64,000 nucleotides of DNA, taken from NCBI RefSeq assembly GCF_900141915.1, contig NZ_FQZG01000009.1, positions 24,113 through 88,112 of the forward strand, given 5' to 3'. The stretch is from Tessaracoccus bendigoensis DSM 12906. GTDB taxonomy: Bacteria > Actinomycetota > Actinomycetes > Propionibacteriales > Propionibacteriaceae. A model generated the notes under the pieces. It made no database searches. It worked only from the letters and a program-made list of their open reading frames with translations, and was not told where the DNA came from. This document shows positions 35,449 to 42,888 of this stretch, in pieces; the first letter of the stretch is position 1, and each line of letters begins with the position of its first letter. The translations under genes were made by a program, and so were the position numbers.

Positions 35449-36159
35449 CTAGGCGGGACCAGGGGTGTGTGCTTCTGGGTCTGTTCGGGGGCTGACGCGT
35501 ACTGCAATGGCGGCCGGGAGGCCGAGGTCGATCGTAGTGTCGTCGACGGTGACCCGGACGGCCGCAGCCGCGGGGCTGACGTCGGTGACGGTAAGTCTGG
35601 TACCGACCGAGATTCCGTGTCCGGTGAGGTAGCGGAGGATGTCGGGCGAGCGATCCGAGACGCGCAGCACTTGCACGGAGGTGCCGGGTTCGGCCTCGTT
35701 GAGAGCTTGGCTGTGATCGGGCGGGATCCGTCCGTCAGGGTCGGGGATCGGGGCTCCGTGGGGGTCGTGGGTGGGGTGCCCGAGTGCGGCGTCCATGCGG
35801 TCCAGTACGAGGTCGGAAACGGCGTGCTCCAGGTGGTTCGCCTCGTCGTGGACCTGGTCCCAGGACAGCTCTAGATGCTCGACGAGATAGGTCTCCACGA
35901 TTCGGTGTCGTCGAACGATGTCTATCGCGATTGCGCGCCCGTCGTCGGTCAACTCGATTGGGCCGTAAGGCTCGTAGGAGATGAGTCCGTCGCGGGCGAG
36001 TCGTTTTAGGTTGGCCGAGACGGTCGAGGGAGTCACGCCGAGTTGGGCGGCTAGGTCTGTTGTAGAGGGCTCCCCGCCAGGCCATTCGTGGGCTTTCCAG
36101 ATCAGCGTTACATAGTCCTCGACCATGCGGGTGGCAGGAGAGCGCTTCATCGGGGTCAT
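35449..36159 (-). CDS. Metal-dependent regulator, DtxR/MntR family
   Basis: A 236-residue DtxR-type repressor. The winged helix is EDYVTLIWKAHEWPGGEPST through LGVTPSTVSANLKRLARDGL, and the metal-binding dimerisation region has RRHRIVETYLVEHL and HDEANHLEHAVSDLVLDRMD. The C-terminal FeoA/SH3-like domain has VQVLRVSDRSPDILRYL and GISVGTRLTV. Glu/His placement is that of Mn/Fe sensors. It begins one base after the exchanger gene stops, so the two form one transcript. With the riboswitch upstream of the operon, manganese is the likely effector, although the protein alone would also suit iron. Confidence 0.85.
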   Translation of the reverse strand: MTPMKRSPATRMVEDYVTLIWKAHEWPGGEPSTTDLAAQLGVTPSTVSANLKRLARDGLISYEPYGPIELTDDGRAIAIDIVRRHRIVETYLVEHLELSWDQVHDEANHLEHAVSDLVLDRMDAALGHPTHDPHGAPIPDPDGRIPPDHSQALNEAEPGTSVQVLRVSDRSPDILRYLTGHGISVGTRLTVTDVSPAAAAVRVTVDDTTIDLGLPAAIAVRVSPRTDPEAHTPGPA

Positions 36160-36160
36160 C

Positions 36161-37414
36161 CTAGGCGTGGGTGTCCATAACGGTCTTCGGCTCGTCTTGA
36201 TCGACTGCGGGCTGCTCGTGGAAGGGCGCGACGAGTGTGGGGAGGATGCTGTGTCGATGAGCGACGAGGAAGCCGATGGTGAGGGCGAGGTGGATGGCGC
36301 TCAGCACGTACCGTCCGGTGGTGTCAGTGATGAGGAACTGGACGCCGAAGAGCGCGGCGAGCCCGATCGCGGACCACCAGTGGAACCGCAGCGCGAGGAT
36401 GATTGCCACCCCGAGCAGCGTCTGGGTGGCCGTCAAGGTGAACTCCTCGACTTGGCGGCTGTCTAGAGCCAGCGAACTGGGTCCACCGCCCAGGAAGTGC
36501 GCCACGGGCAGTGAGCCGACCAGCAGGCTCCACTGGTTGACCTTGGATGCGATCAGCGTGCCGATGGCAGCCACACCTTTGCCGCGGGCGGCGAACATCA
36601 CCGCGATGATGAACTCCGGGGCCTCCGAGGCTAGCGGGGCGAGCCACTGAACCAGAAAGTAGCTGTCGATGCCGAGCGCCGAGCCTGAGGCGACTAGTGC
36701 ATCGGCGAACGGTTCGGCTGAGATCAGGATCACCGCCCCGGAGACGAGGAACATCGCCACGACGAGAATGCGCCTCGGTCGGGCGTCAAGCCCGGCAATC
36801 AGCGCTGCCGCGCCTACGAACTCCTCCTGGTCAGCGTCGTAGGTCTGCGCGGCTCGCCATAGATGGAGGCCGAACACGACGATGAGACCGACCCCGAACC
36901 ACAGCGGGATGCTCCCGATGAGCGGGATCACGAACGCGACGAGCCCGAGGATAGCGAGGAAGCCGACGTCTCGTCGGCTGGCAACAGGCAGCTCCAGCGC
37001 ATTGGGGGTGGGTGCATCGTCCCGGCGTGCCTGGCGGCGCGCGACGACGAGTGCGACGACCACGACGAGGGGCCAGCCGAAGCCGAGTAGCAGCCGGTTC
37101 GAGCCGGTCATGTTCGCGGCCGCGAAGTGGAGGTAGGACGGATCGGAACCGGAGCGGTAGGCGTAGTACAGGTCTACGGCATACTCCGGGAGAACTGCGA
37201 TCAGTGCCAGCAAGGCAATGGCGAGGGCGCCCGAGATGTCCTTCTGGGCGGCTTCGGCGGCCCAGGCGAGAAGGAACGCTGCTGCCACCACAGCCGCGCC
37301 GAAGACGACTACCTCAGCCACTGCTGAGAACTCAACTCCCAACACACGGATGGCGACGGCTGGGCCTGCAACGAGTAGACACAGCAGGACGCGGCGGATC
37401 AGGGCAGCAGGCAT
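36161..37414 (-). CDS. Cation exchanger (CaCA/YrbG type), probable manganese exporter
   Basis: A 417-residue protein with about eleven membrane helices. Two acidic repeats typical of the Ca2+/cation antiporter superfamily are seen: IAVLPEYAVDLYYAY (first alpha-repeat, about residues 94-108) and LAPLASEAPEFIIAVMFA (second). A charged loop (RRQARRDDAPT) separates the halves. It would expel a divalent cation in exchange for protons or sodium. The yybP-ykoY Mn2+ riboswitch just upstream and the MntR-type gene downstream point to manganese. GGAG precedes the ATG at 37414. Confidence 0.8.
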   Translation of the reverse strand: MPAALIRRVLLCLLVAGPAVAIRVLGVEFSAVAEVVVFGAAVVAAAFLLAWAAEAAQKDISGALAIALLALIAVLPEYAVDLYYAYRSGSDPSYLHFAAANMTGSNRLLLGFGWPLVVVVALVVARRQARRDDAPTPNALELPVASRRDVGFLAILGLVAFVIPLIGSIPLWFGVGLIVVFGLHLWRAAQTYDADQEEFVGAAALIAGLDARPRRILVVAMFLVSGAVILISAEPFADALVASGSALGIDSYFLVQWLAPLASEAPEFIIAVMFAARGKGVAAIGTLIASKVNQWSLLVGSLPVAHFLGGGPSSLALDSRQVEEFTLTATQTLLGVAIILALRFHWWSAIGLAALFGVQFLITDTTGRYVLSAIHLALTIGFLVAHRHSILPTLVAPFHEQPAVDQDEPKTVMDTHA

Positions 37415-37432
37415 TGGGCACTCCAGGTCAAG

Positions 37433-37558
37433 GCCGTGGCCGAAGGTCTCGTTCGCCTCGCAAAATGAGGTGCTACGCCGGGCGGATCAGGATGACCGCC
37501 AGCATGTCGACGCACCGCGTCCGAACCGAGGGCCTGGACGGAACTACTCCCCTTCGAG
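37433..37558 (-). promoter_or_regulatory. yybP-ykoY manganese riboswitch
   Basis: On the minus strand the conserved parts appear in order. P1 is CGAAGG (about 37557-37552) pairing with CCTTCG (about 37446-37441), and the L1 motif is GGGGAGTAG. Then come GTCGACATGCTGGC, a GC-rich P3 hairpin (GGCGG / CCGCC), and the closing L3 motif GAACGAGACCTTCG. These are the known Mn2+-binding elements of the yybP-ykoY family. It lies 20-140 bases ahead of the cation exchanger start. High manganese should turn expression on. No terminator stem was identified, so the read-out could be translational. Confidence 0.88.
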
Positions 37559-37758
37559 TTCCACCCTCTCCGACGGCTCCCTGGTGTGTCTATGCACAAC
37601 TTGGTGTTGGAGGAGTCACACAACTCTCCCGTCTTGTTCCGTGGCGTTTGTGCAAGCCAGACGCCGGTTTCGTCTTCATCCAGACCCCGCGTTCCACATT
37701 CCGTCCCGGCCTCGATGAGCTGGCCGATGATTTGGCTCGGGTCGTCATGATTGGTGGC

Positions 37759-38067
37759 ATGACCTATCCGAACCACCCGCGTCCATACGATCCCTATCCG
37801 GGGCAGGAACCCCCGCGGGCGGCGATTGTGTGCCCGAAGTGTCACGGCGCGATGCGAACTTATGAGCGCAACGGAATCCAGCTGGAGCAGTGCGGAAGTT
37901 GTCGAGGGCTCTTCCTCGACTTCGGTGAACTTGAGCACCTCACGCAGATGGAGGGCCGGTTCGTCAGCCAGGCACCGCCACCGCCCGGCTATGGCCCCGC
38001 TTGGGGCAAGCACGGTGATCGTCGGTATCGCAAAGGCGGCCTGGCGGGGTTGTTCTTTTCCAGCTAG
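37759..38067 (+). CDS. TFIIB-type zinc-ribbon protein (zf-TFIIB, PF13453 type)
   Basis: A 102-residue protein with one zinc ribbon: CPKCHGAMRTYERNGIQLEQ then CGSCRGLFLDFGELEHL (CxxC ... CxxC followed by GL-FLD-GEL). It has a Tyr/Pro-rich N-terminus (MTYPNHPRPYDPYPG) and a Gly/Lys C-terminus. The family is small and of unknown function, possibly a metal- or nucleic-acid-binding chaperone. An in-frame ATG at 37747 is an alternative start. It is divergent from the manganese exchanger. Confidence 0.75.
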   Translation: MTYPNHPRPYDPYPGQEPPRAAIVCPKCHGAMRTYERNGIQLEQCGSCRGLFLDFGELEHLTQMEGRFVSQAPPPPGYGPAWGKHGDRRYRKGGLAGLFFSS

Positions 38068-38276
38068 TCTCGCGGACCTGCGTTCATCGACTGGTGGCGA
38101 CGCGGGCGGTGCTCGCCAACCACGAGGACAGCCTCGGTCGCGGGCCGTCCGGCCCGCTCGCCGTTGTGGCTTGTGCGGATGCACCCGGGCGTCGGAGTGA
38201 GGCGGGTCGCTGACGCTGACTCGGATGTCGGCGTGGCACGGTGAACCGCCGGCACCTGTGGTTTCTGCTGGGGCTG

Positions 38277-39194
38277 TCAACTGTCCTGCATCCGGCGGCA
38301 CGCCTGTAGCAGTGCGCGGGTCGTGGCTGGGGACTCGCCGGAGCGGAGAGAGCGAGCGGCCGCGATCAGGGTCGCGGCGCGAGCCGGTGGGTCGAGGTCG
38401 GTCCAGGGGTCGCCGGCTGGCGGCACGGCGGGACCGCCAGCGGCTCGATAGGCATTGAGGAGGATCGTCCAGGGCTCGTCAGGGAGCAACCCTGCCGCCC
38501 AGAACGCGGCTGGGCGCGCAAGGTCCCAGGCCGGGTCGCCGACGCCCGTGTCGTCGGGGTCGAGCAGGTACCAGTCGCCCGCCGGCGAGGGGCGGCCCAG
38601 TTGACCCAGGTGGAGGTCGCCGTGGATCATCGCGGTGCGTTGTGGCCGGCGTAGCCGGCTGGCAAGGTTCTCGCCGAGTTCGACCAGCCAGATCAGGTCG
38701 TCGTAGGGACGGCGGCGCAGATAGTCAATCGCCCGGCCAAGCCGGGCAAGCACGCCCGCCTGCGGGAATGACGACCCAGCGGGACGGGTGCGATGCAGCT
38801 CAGCAAGCAGGGTTCCCAACTGCGTCCACGGTGGCCGGTGGTCGGGAGCCAGCACGGCTACTCGTGGCCAGATCGTGGTGAGTTGTCCGTCGGGCGCGAG
38901 TATCGGAATGCCGTGCAGTGGCTGAACCCAGAAGCGGCTTGCTCCGGGTTGGGTGATGACCTGCAGCCGGCGTCGTAGGAGTGCTGTATCGGCCCCAAAG
39001 GGGTGTATCTTCACGACAACTCCGGCGCAGGCGTAGAGCCGTGCGCGCGCCCGATCGGGCTGCGGTCGGCGCTGGCCCTGGTGGGCCAACTCAGAGACGA
39101 CAGTGTGCGAGGCCGCTTCACCGCCATGGTCACTCGCCACTGTTCGCACGAAGTCGGCTATCCCTCTCGGGATCACTGCCTGGATCTCGCTCAC
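38277..39194 (-). CDS. Aminoglycoside phosphotransferase (APH) family protein
   Basis: A 305-residue kinase-fold protein. The catalytic loop is AMIHGDLHLGQLG and the metal motif is YLLDPDDTGVGDPAWDLA. A weak lysine region (GVVVKIHPFGAD) precedes them. The GTG at 39194 overlaps the stop of the small membrane-protein gene upstream (GTGA), so they are coupled. APH-fold proteins of environmental actinobacteria phosphorylate diverse small molecules. An antibiotic substrate cannot be assumed. Confidence 0.75.
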   Translation of the reverse strand: MSEIQAVIPRGIADFVRTVASDHGGEAASHTVVSELAHQGQRRPQPDRARARLYACAGVVVKIHPFGADTALLRRRLQVITQPGASRFWVQPLHGIPILAPDGQLTTIWPRVAVLAPDHRPPWTQLGTLLAELHRTRPAGSSFPQAGVLARLGRAIDYLRRRPYDDLIWLVELGENLASRLRRPQRTAMIHGDLHLGQLGRPSPAGDWYLLDPDDTGVGDPAWDLARPAAFWAAGLLPDEPWTILLNAYRAAGGPAVPPAGDPWTDLDPPARAATLIAAARSLRSGESPATTRALLQACRRMQDS

Positions 39195-39394
39195 CTGGAG
39201 TGAACTGCCGAGATCGTTGAATGTGCCGGCGTCGGTACCGGACGGGTCAACTGGAGTCCGAGGTAGACCCACAGAGCGATGAATGCGACCCCGATGAGGA
39301 GCATCACGATCGTCCTGGTCCTCAGCCTGATGGGGGCTCGCGGCGCCGCTCGGGCGTCACCAGCGCTTGGGTGAGTCGATTGATCCTTGCTCAT
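39191..39394 (-). CDS. Small single-span membrane protein
   Basis: A 67-residue protein with a polar N-terminus and one helix (TIVMLLIGVAFIALWVYLGL). Its stop overlaps the GTG of the phosphotransferase gene. No family recognised. The coupling suggests they work together, perhaps at the membrane. Confidence 0.55.
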   Translation of the reverse strand: MSKDQSTHPSAGDARAAPRAPIRLRTRTIVMLLIGVAFIALWVYLGLQLTRPVPTPAHSTISAVHSR

Positions 39395-39627
39395 GTCAGT
39401 CTCCTGATGACTGCGTAGCGATGGTGACGGCTCCCGCGATTTGCAGCGGACGGTGAACTGCGGAGCGGGCCGAAGGACACCATCGAGTCCGTCGTGTGCG
39501 AACCTGGGTTGCCCGCTGAGTTCGCCATCGGGATGGCTCGTTCGTCACGCCCACGGCGTCGGAGGCATGAACCGCGTGCGGAAGCGGTGCCGCGATCCGG
39601 CTGGGCGCGGCGAACGAAGAGGGCTAG

Positions 39628-40107
39628 TCAGCAGAACGAAACTGGTGGCCCGCGACGTTGCGATGGCTGATAGTGCTCGAAAGAGTGGAAAGGCCGCGGG
39701 GTGGCGGCCGCAAGTACAGGCTTGGCCACGACTGGCCTGGTGAATGACGGCGTCGGGAACCTTCGGTGCAGCCAGTCGCGCGCCGACCGCAGGGTGCGGC
39801 GTACCCATAGTCCTGCGCCCAGCGCCAGCAGCACGCCGACGATGCCGGCGGCCAGGGTTGAGGTCGAGACCAGCACCCACAGCCGTACCGTGGTGTCGAA
39901 GTTGCTGCCGGGGAGATAGCTGTGTTCGGGGCAGCTTCGAGCCTGTGCGAACAGGTCCAGGTGGACGCCCACGGAGGCGAGCAGCGGAAGCTGCGGGGAA
40001 CAGGTCTTGTCGCTCACGTCCAGACTGCCGGCCGCGCTAGCCAGGCCGATCCCGCCCAGCACCGTCATCAGCGCAGCGCTCCAGAGGCTGTGGTGACGGT
40101 TCCTCAT
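39628..40107 (-). CDS. Paralogue A: 159-aa membrane protein with RRGPP tail
   Basis: A signal-like N-terminal helix (SLWSAALMTVLGGIGLASAA), an extracytoplasmic loop with cysteines (CSPQLPLLASVGVHLDLF, then SCPEHSYLPGSNFD), a second helix (LVSTSTLAAGIVGVLLALGA) and a basic cytoplasmic tail ending QRRGPPVSFC. GAGGAG precedes the ATG at 40107. A second copy of the same length and layout lies at 46.5 kb on the other strand, on the far side of the copper/zinc genes. No known family. The two loop cysteines could bind metal or form a disulfide. Confidence 0.7.
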   Translation of the reverse strand: MRNRHHSLWSAALMTVLGGIGLASAAGSLDVSDKTCSPQLPLLASVGVHLDLFAQARSCPEHSYLPGSNFDTTVRLWVLVSTSTLAAGIVGVLLALGAGLWVRRTLRSARDWLHRRFPTPSFTRPVVAKPVLAAATPRPFHSFEHYQPSQRRGPPVSFC

Positions 40108-40178
40108 CAGCGCTCCTCGTCCGGACACGCCCAGTGTAGTTGGGCGACACGGCCTGGCGGAGGCAATCGGCGAGCGGG

Positions 40179-41693
40179 TCAGCGGCCCTTGTAGCGCATG
40201 GTGAGCATCATGCCGGCTTTGGTGTGGTACTCGTTTTGGCAGTGGAGTGCCCATGTTCCCGGGTTGGTGGCATCCAGGTGCACGGCGGTGGTGCTGGATG
40301 GGGGAACCAGGAGGGTGTCTTTCCTCAGTCCGTTGTCCAGCGCGAAGGTGTGGCCATGCAGGTGCACCGGGTGTGCGCGTGTGGTGGTGTTGACGACCTC
40401 GAGCAGGAGGCGGTCGTTGTCGACCACTTCAAGGGGTTGATTCTGGCCGAAGGGCGCACCGTTGATGACCCACCGGTAGGGGTTGGCCTGCCCGCCCAGC
40501 TCGATGGTCGCGCGCGCATCGATCGGCCGGGTCGGGAGCAACGACGACTCCTCCGGGTACAGGTCGAGCCCCTGAGTGAGTTGGCCTGTGAACTCGGCCA
40601 GCTGGACCGGTGGTTCCGGTGGGCTCCCGGACCCGGTGCGTACCAGCGCGAGGCCGTGGCCGGGCTTGTTCCATGGCTTGGCCACGAGAGGGAAGACGCC
40701 GTCACCGAGGGTGACCAGGAGGTCGTATCGTTCGCCCATGCCGAGATAGAGCGCGGAGGTGGTGTGCGGCTTGACCGGGTGGCCGTCGGTGTGGGTGACG
40801 GTCAGGCGATGTCCGCCGAGGGCGAGGGCGAAGATCGTGTCCGAGGCGGCGTTGATCACGCGGAGCCGGACACGGTCGCCGGGGCGGCCCTGGTGGGTTA
40901 CGGGCGCTGTCGGTACTGCTCCATTGATCAGGTAGAGCGGATAGGGGATGTCGCCAGCGTCGCCGAAGAACGGCTCGTTGCGGGAGGACAGCTGAACGGC
41001 CTGGGTGCCGGTGGTCGAGGGGCGGCGGGCGTTCAGGCGCCGGAACATGTCCTCAGGGGTTTGACCGTCGACGACCAGCCAGTCATCCAGGACTACGGTC
41101 CATTCGGCGTCGTAACGGCCCGGCTCTACGGGATCATCAACGATCAGTGGCCCGTAGAGGCCGCGGTCCAGTTGGACTCCGACGTGCGAGTGGAAGAAGT
41201 AAGTGCCGGGCTGGGGTGCGGTGAACTCGTAGAGATGCTGTTGCCCTGGCTGGATCGGGTTCTGCGTGAGTCCCGGGACGCCATCGACGTCGTTCGGAAT
41301 GGGCATTCCGTGCCAGTGGATCGTGGTGGGGCTGGGGAGTTGGTTGTCCAGGTTGAGGCGCAGCAGATCGCCCGGGTTGGCTCGAAGGTCGATCCCGGGA
41401 AGGGTGTCGTTGTAGGCCCAGGCCTCGGCCAACGTGCCGCCGAGGTCGATGATCGAAGGCGCTGCCCGCAGCGTCTTCTGGACGATGGGTTGATCGGTGA
41501 GCGATCCACGTGGCCACCGCGAGCCACCGGGAATCGCAGGGTCGCTCGCCGCGGGTACGCATCCGGTGAGAAGCCAGCTGCCGGCGAGTGCGAATCCACC
41601 GCCCAGCAGTGCTCGACGTGAGGTTCCGGTGTCGCGGGGTGGTTGGATGCCGGCACTGGTGGTCGGAGAAGTCCGAGCTTGGGAGATGGCCAC
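40179..41693 (-). CDS. Tat-exported multicopper oxidase
   Basis: A 504-residue multicopper oxidase. The N-terminus has the twin-arginine signal SRRALLGGGFALAGSWLLTG followed by a lipobox Cys, so it is folded inside and anchored outside. Copper ligands: TIHWHGMP, TYFFHSHVGV, HPVHLHGHTF and the type-1 site WALHCQNEYHTKAGMM with axial Met. This is the CueO/CopA-type pattern, so cuprous-ion oxidation for copper tolerance is likely. It is followed on the same strand by unrelated genes, and the M23 peptidase gene ends 4 bases before its start. Confidence 0.92.
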   Translation of the reverse strand: MAISQARTSPTTSAGIQPPRDTGTSRRALLGGGFALAGSWLLTGCVPAASDPAIPGGSRWPRGSLTDQPIVQKTLRAAPSIIDLGGTLAEAWAYNDTLPGIDLRANPGDLLRLNLDNQLPSPTTIHWHGMPIPNDVDGVPGLTQNPIQPGQQHLYEFTAPQPGTYFFHSHVGVQLDRGLYGPLIVDDPVEPGRYDAEWTVVLDDWLVVDGQTPEDMFRRLNARRPSTTGTQAVQLSSRNEPFFGDAGDIPYPLYLINGAVPTAPVTHQGRPGDRVRLRVINAASDTIFALALGGHRLTVTHTDGHPVKPHTTSALYLGMGERYDLLVTLGDGVFPLVAKPWNKPGHGLALVRTGSGSPPEPPVQLAEFTGQLTQGLDLYPEESSLLPTRPIDARATIELGGQANPYRWVINGAPFGQNQPLEVVDNDRLLLEVVNTTTRAHPVHLHGHTFALDNGLRKDTLLVPPSSTTAVHLDATNPGTWALHCQNEYHTKAGMMLTMRYKGR

Positions 41694-41696
41694 CGC

Positions 41697-42434
41697 TCAG
41701 TCCTTCACGAGGTAGGGCACAGGGTCGGCACCCTTGCCGTTCTCGTAGAGGGCTAGGTGGAGGTGGCAGGCGGTGGACAGCCCGGTGGTTCCGACGTAGC
41801 CGATCACGTCGCCCTTGGTGACACTCTGGCCTGCGCTGACGGCGTACTTGCTCATGTGGAGGTAGGAGGTCTCGACGTTCTTGCCCTTGATACGACCGTG
41901 GTCGATCCGGACGTTGTTGCCGGCGCTGCGGCTGAAGTTGGCCCTGGTCACGGTTCCGGACTGAGTGGCGTAGATGGGGTTCCCGCACGCGCCTCCGATA
42001 TCCGCGCCGTTGTGCAGGCGCATGGAGCCGAGGATGGGGTGCTTGCGCATCCCGAATCCCGAGGCCACGCCACCCTTGGTGGGCCAGGTGAACCTGCTGA
42101 GGTCCTTCAACCGGGTGAGTTCTGCCTCGATGTCGGAGGCGACTTTGCGCTCGCGTTTCTCGTGTTTGGCGAGGAGAGACTGGAACCGCACCTGGTCGAC
42201 CTGAGCGGCGGTTGCCTGGAGTTGTTTGCTGCGGTTCTCCAGCAGGTCCTCGAAGGTGGGCGCCCGCTCAGCGGCGACGGCTGCCGCCGAGGCGGGGGGC
42301 AACGGCGCATCAGCGGCATGAGCCGTGTGTCCCTGGTCCAGCGACCCGCTGGCGCCGATGAGGACGGCAGCTGCCAGAGCGATAATCCTTGCCGTTCCCG
42401 GCAATCGCTTCGCGCGAACCTCGCTGGCAGCCAC
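41697..42434 (-). CDS. Secreted M23 metallopeptidase
   Basis: A 245-residue secreted protein with an N-terminal signal (IIALAAAVLIGASGSLDQGH region), a helical coiled segment (about 60-110) and an M23 endopeptidase domain. Zinc ligands are in LHNGADIGG and the later ACHLHLALYENG; SGFGMRKHPILG precedes them. These enzymes cut peptidoglycan cross-links or act as LytM-type activators. The gene ends just before the multicopper oxidase on the same strand and may be transcribed with it. Confidence 0.88.
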   Translation of the reverse strand: MAASEVRAKRLPGTARIIALAAAVLIGASGSLDQGHTAHAADAPLPPASAAAVAAERAPTFEDLLENRSKQLQATAAQVDQVRFQSLLAKHEKRERKVASDIEAELTRLKDLSRFTWPTKGGVASGFGMRKHPILGSMRLHNGADIGGACGNPIYATQSGTVTRANFSRSAGNNVRIDHGRIKGKNVETSYLHMSKYAVSAGQSVTKGDVIGYVGTTGLSTACHLHLALYENGKGADPVPYLVKD

Positions 42435-42495
42435 CCCGTCCCCTCTCGACGGCGGTAAGACTAGCCTAAGAGTTTCTCAGATTCCATTCAGGGTT

Positions 42496-42786
42496 CTAGT
42501 CGTGACTGGCATGGTTCAGGATCTGTTCGACCATCGCTCGAACGTGGTCGTCCTGCAGGCGATAGAGGACGTTGCGTCCCTGCCGGTCGCCGGCGGCGAG
42601 GTTTAGGTGGCGCAGGATGCGCAGGTGGTTGGAGACCGAGGCTTGCGACATCGCCAGTTCTGTGACGAGCTCACTGACGGTGGCCGGGGAGTCCAACAGG
42701 CGAGCGAGGATCAGGACGCGCGCCGGCGTCGCCAGGCCGCCCATCACCTCCGCGATGCGCTCGGCTTCGCTGGCATTCAACCTCAT
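42496..42786 (-). CDS. ArsR/SmtB-family zinc-type sensor repressor
   Basis: A 96-residue ArsR repressor with HTH ELAMSQASVSNHLRILRHL. There are no cysteines. Asp79, His81, His92 and His95 have exactly the D-x-H, 11, 3 spacing of the CzrA/SmtB alpha-5 zinc site. It should bind DNA without metal and leave when Zn2+ (or Co2+/Cd2+) is high. It is divergent from the P-type ATPase gene, with a good inverted-repeat operator in between. Confidence 0.88.
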   Translation of the reverse strand: MRLNASEAERIAEVMGGLATPARVLILARLLDSPATVSELVTELAMSQASVSNHLRILRHLNLAAGDRQGRNVLYRLQDDHVRAMVEQILNHASHD

Positions 42787-42866
42787 GAACCACCACCCCT
42801 CTTCCGGAACGCGGCCTGGATTGATCCAACCAGATTCCGAGCGATCTGTGGCAATGCATCATTACA

Positions 42867-42888
42867 TCATGATATATATAGATCATGA
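42867..42888. promoter_or_regulatory. ArsR-type operator over the ATPase start
   Basis: Perfect arms TCATGAT (42867-42873) and ATCATGA (42882-42888) separated by eight AT-rich bases. The right arm covers the ATPase ATG at 42885, and TATATA at 42875-42880 can serve as the -10. With no ribosome site upstream, the ATPase mRNA may be leaderless. Binding here would block transcription directly. Confidence 0.7.

Noticed and set aside
37399..38301. 300-codon minus-strand frame across the riboswitch and zinc-ribbon gene
   Set aside because: It runs through the riboswitch aptamer and antisense to the CxxC ribbon, with no plausible domain.
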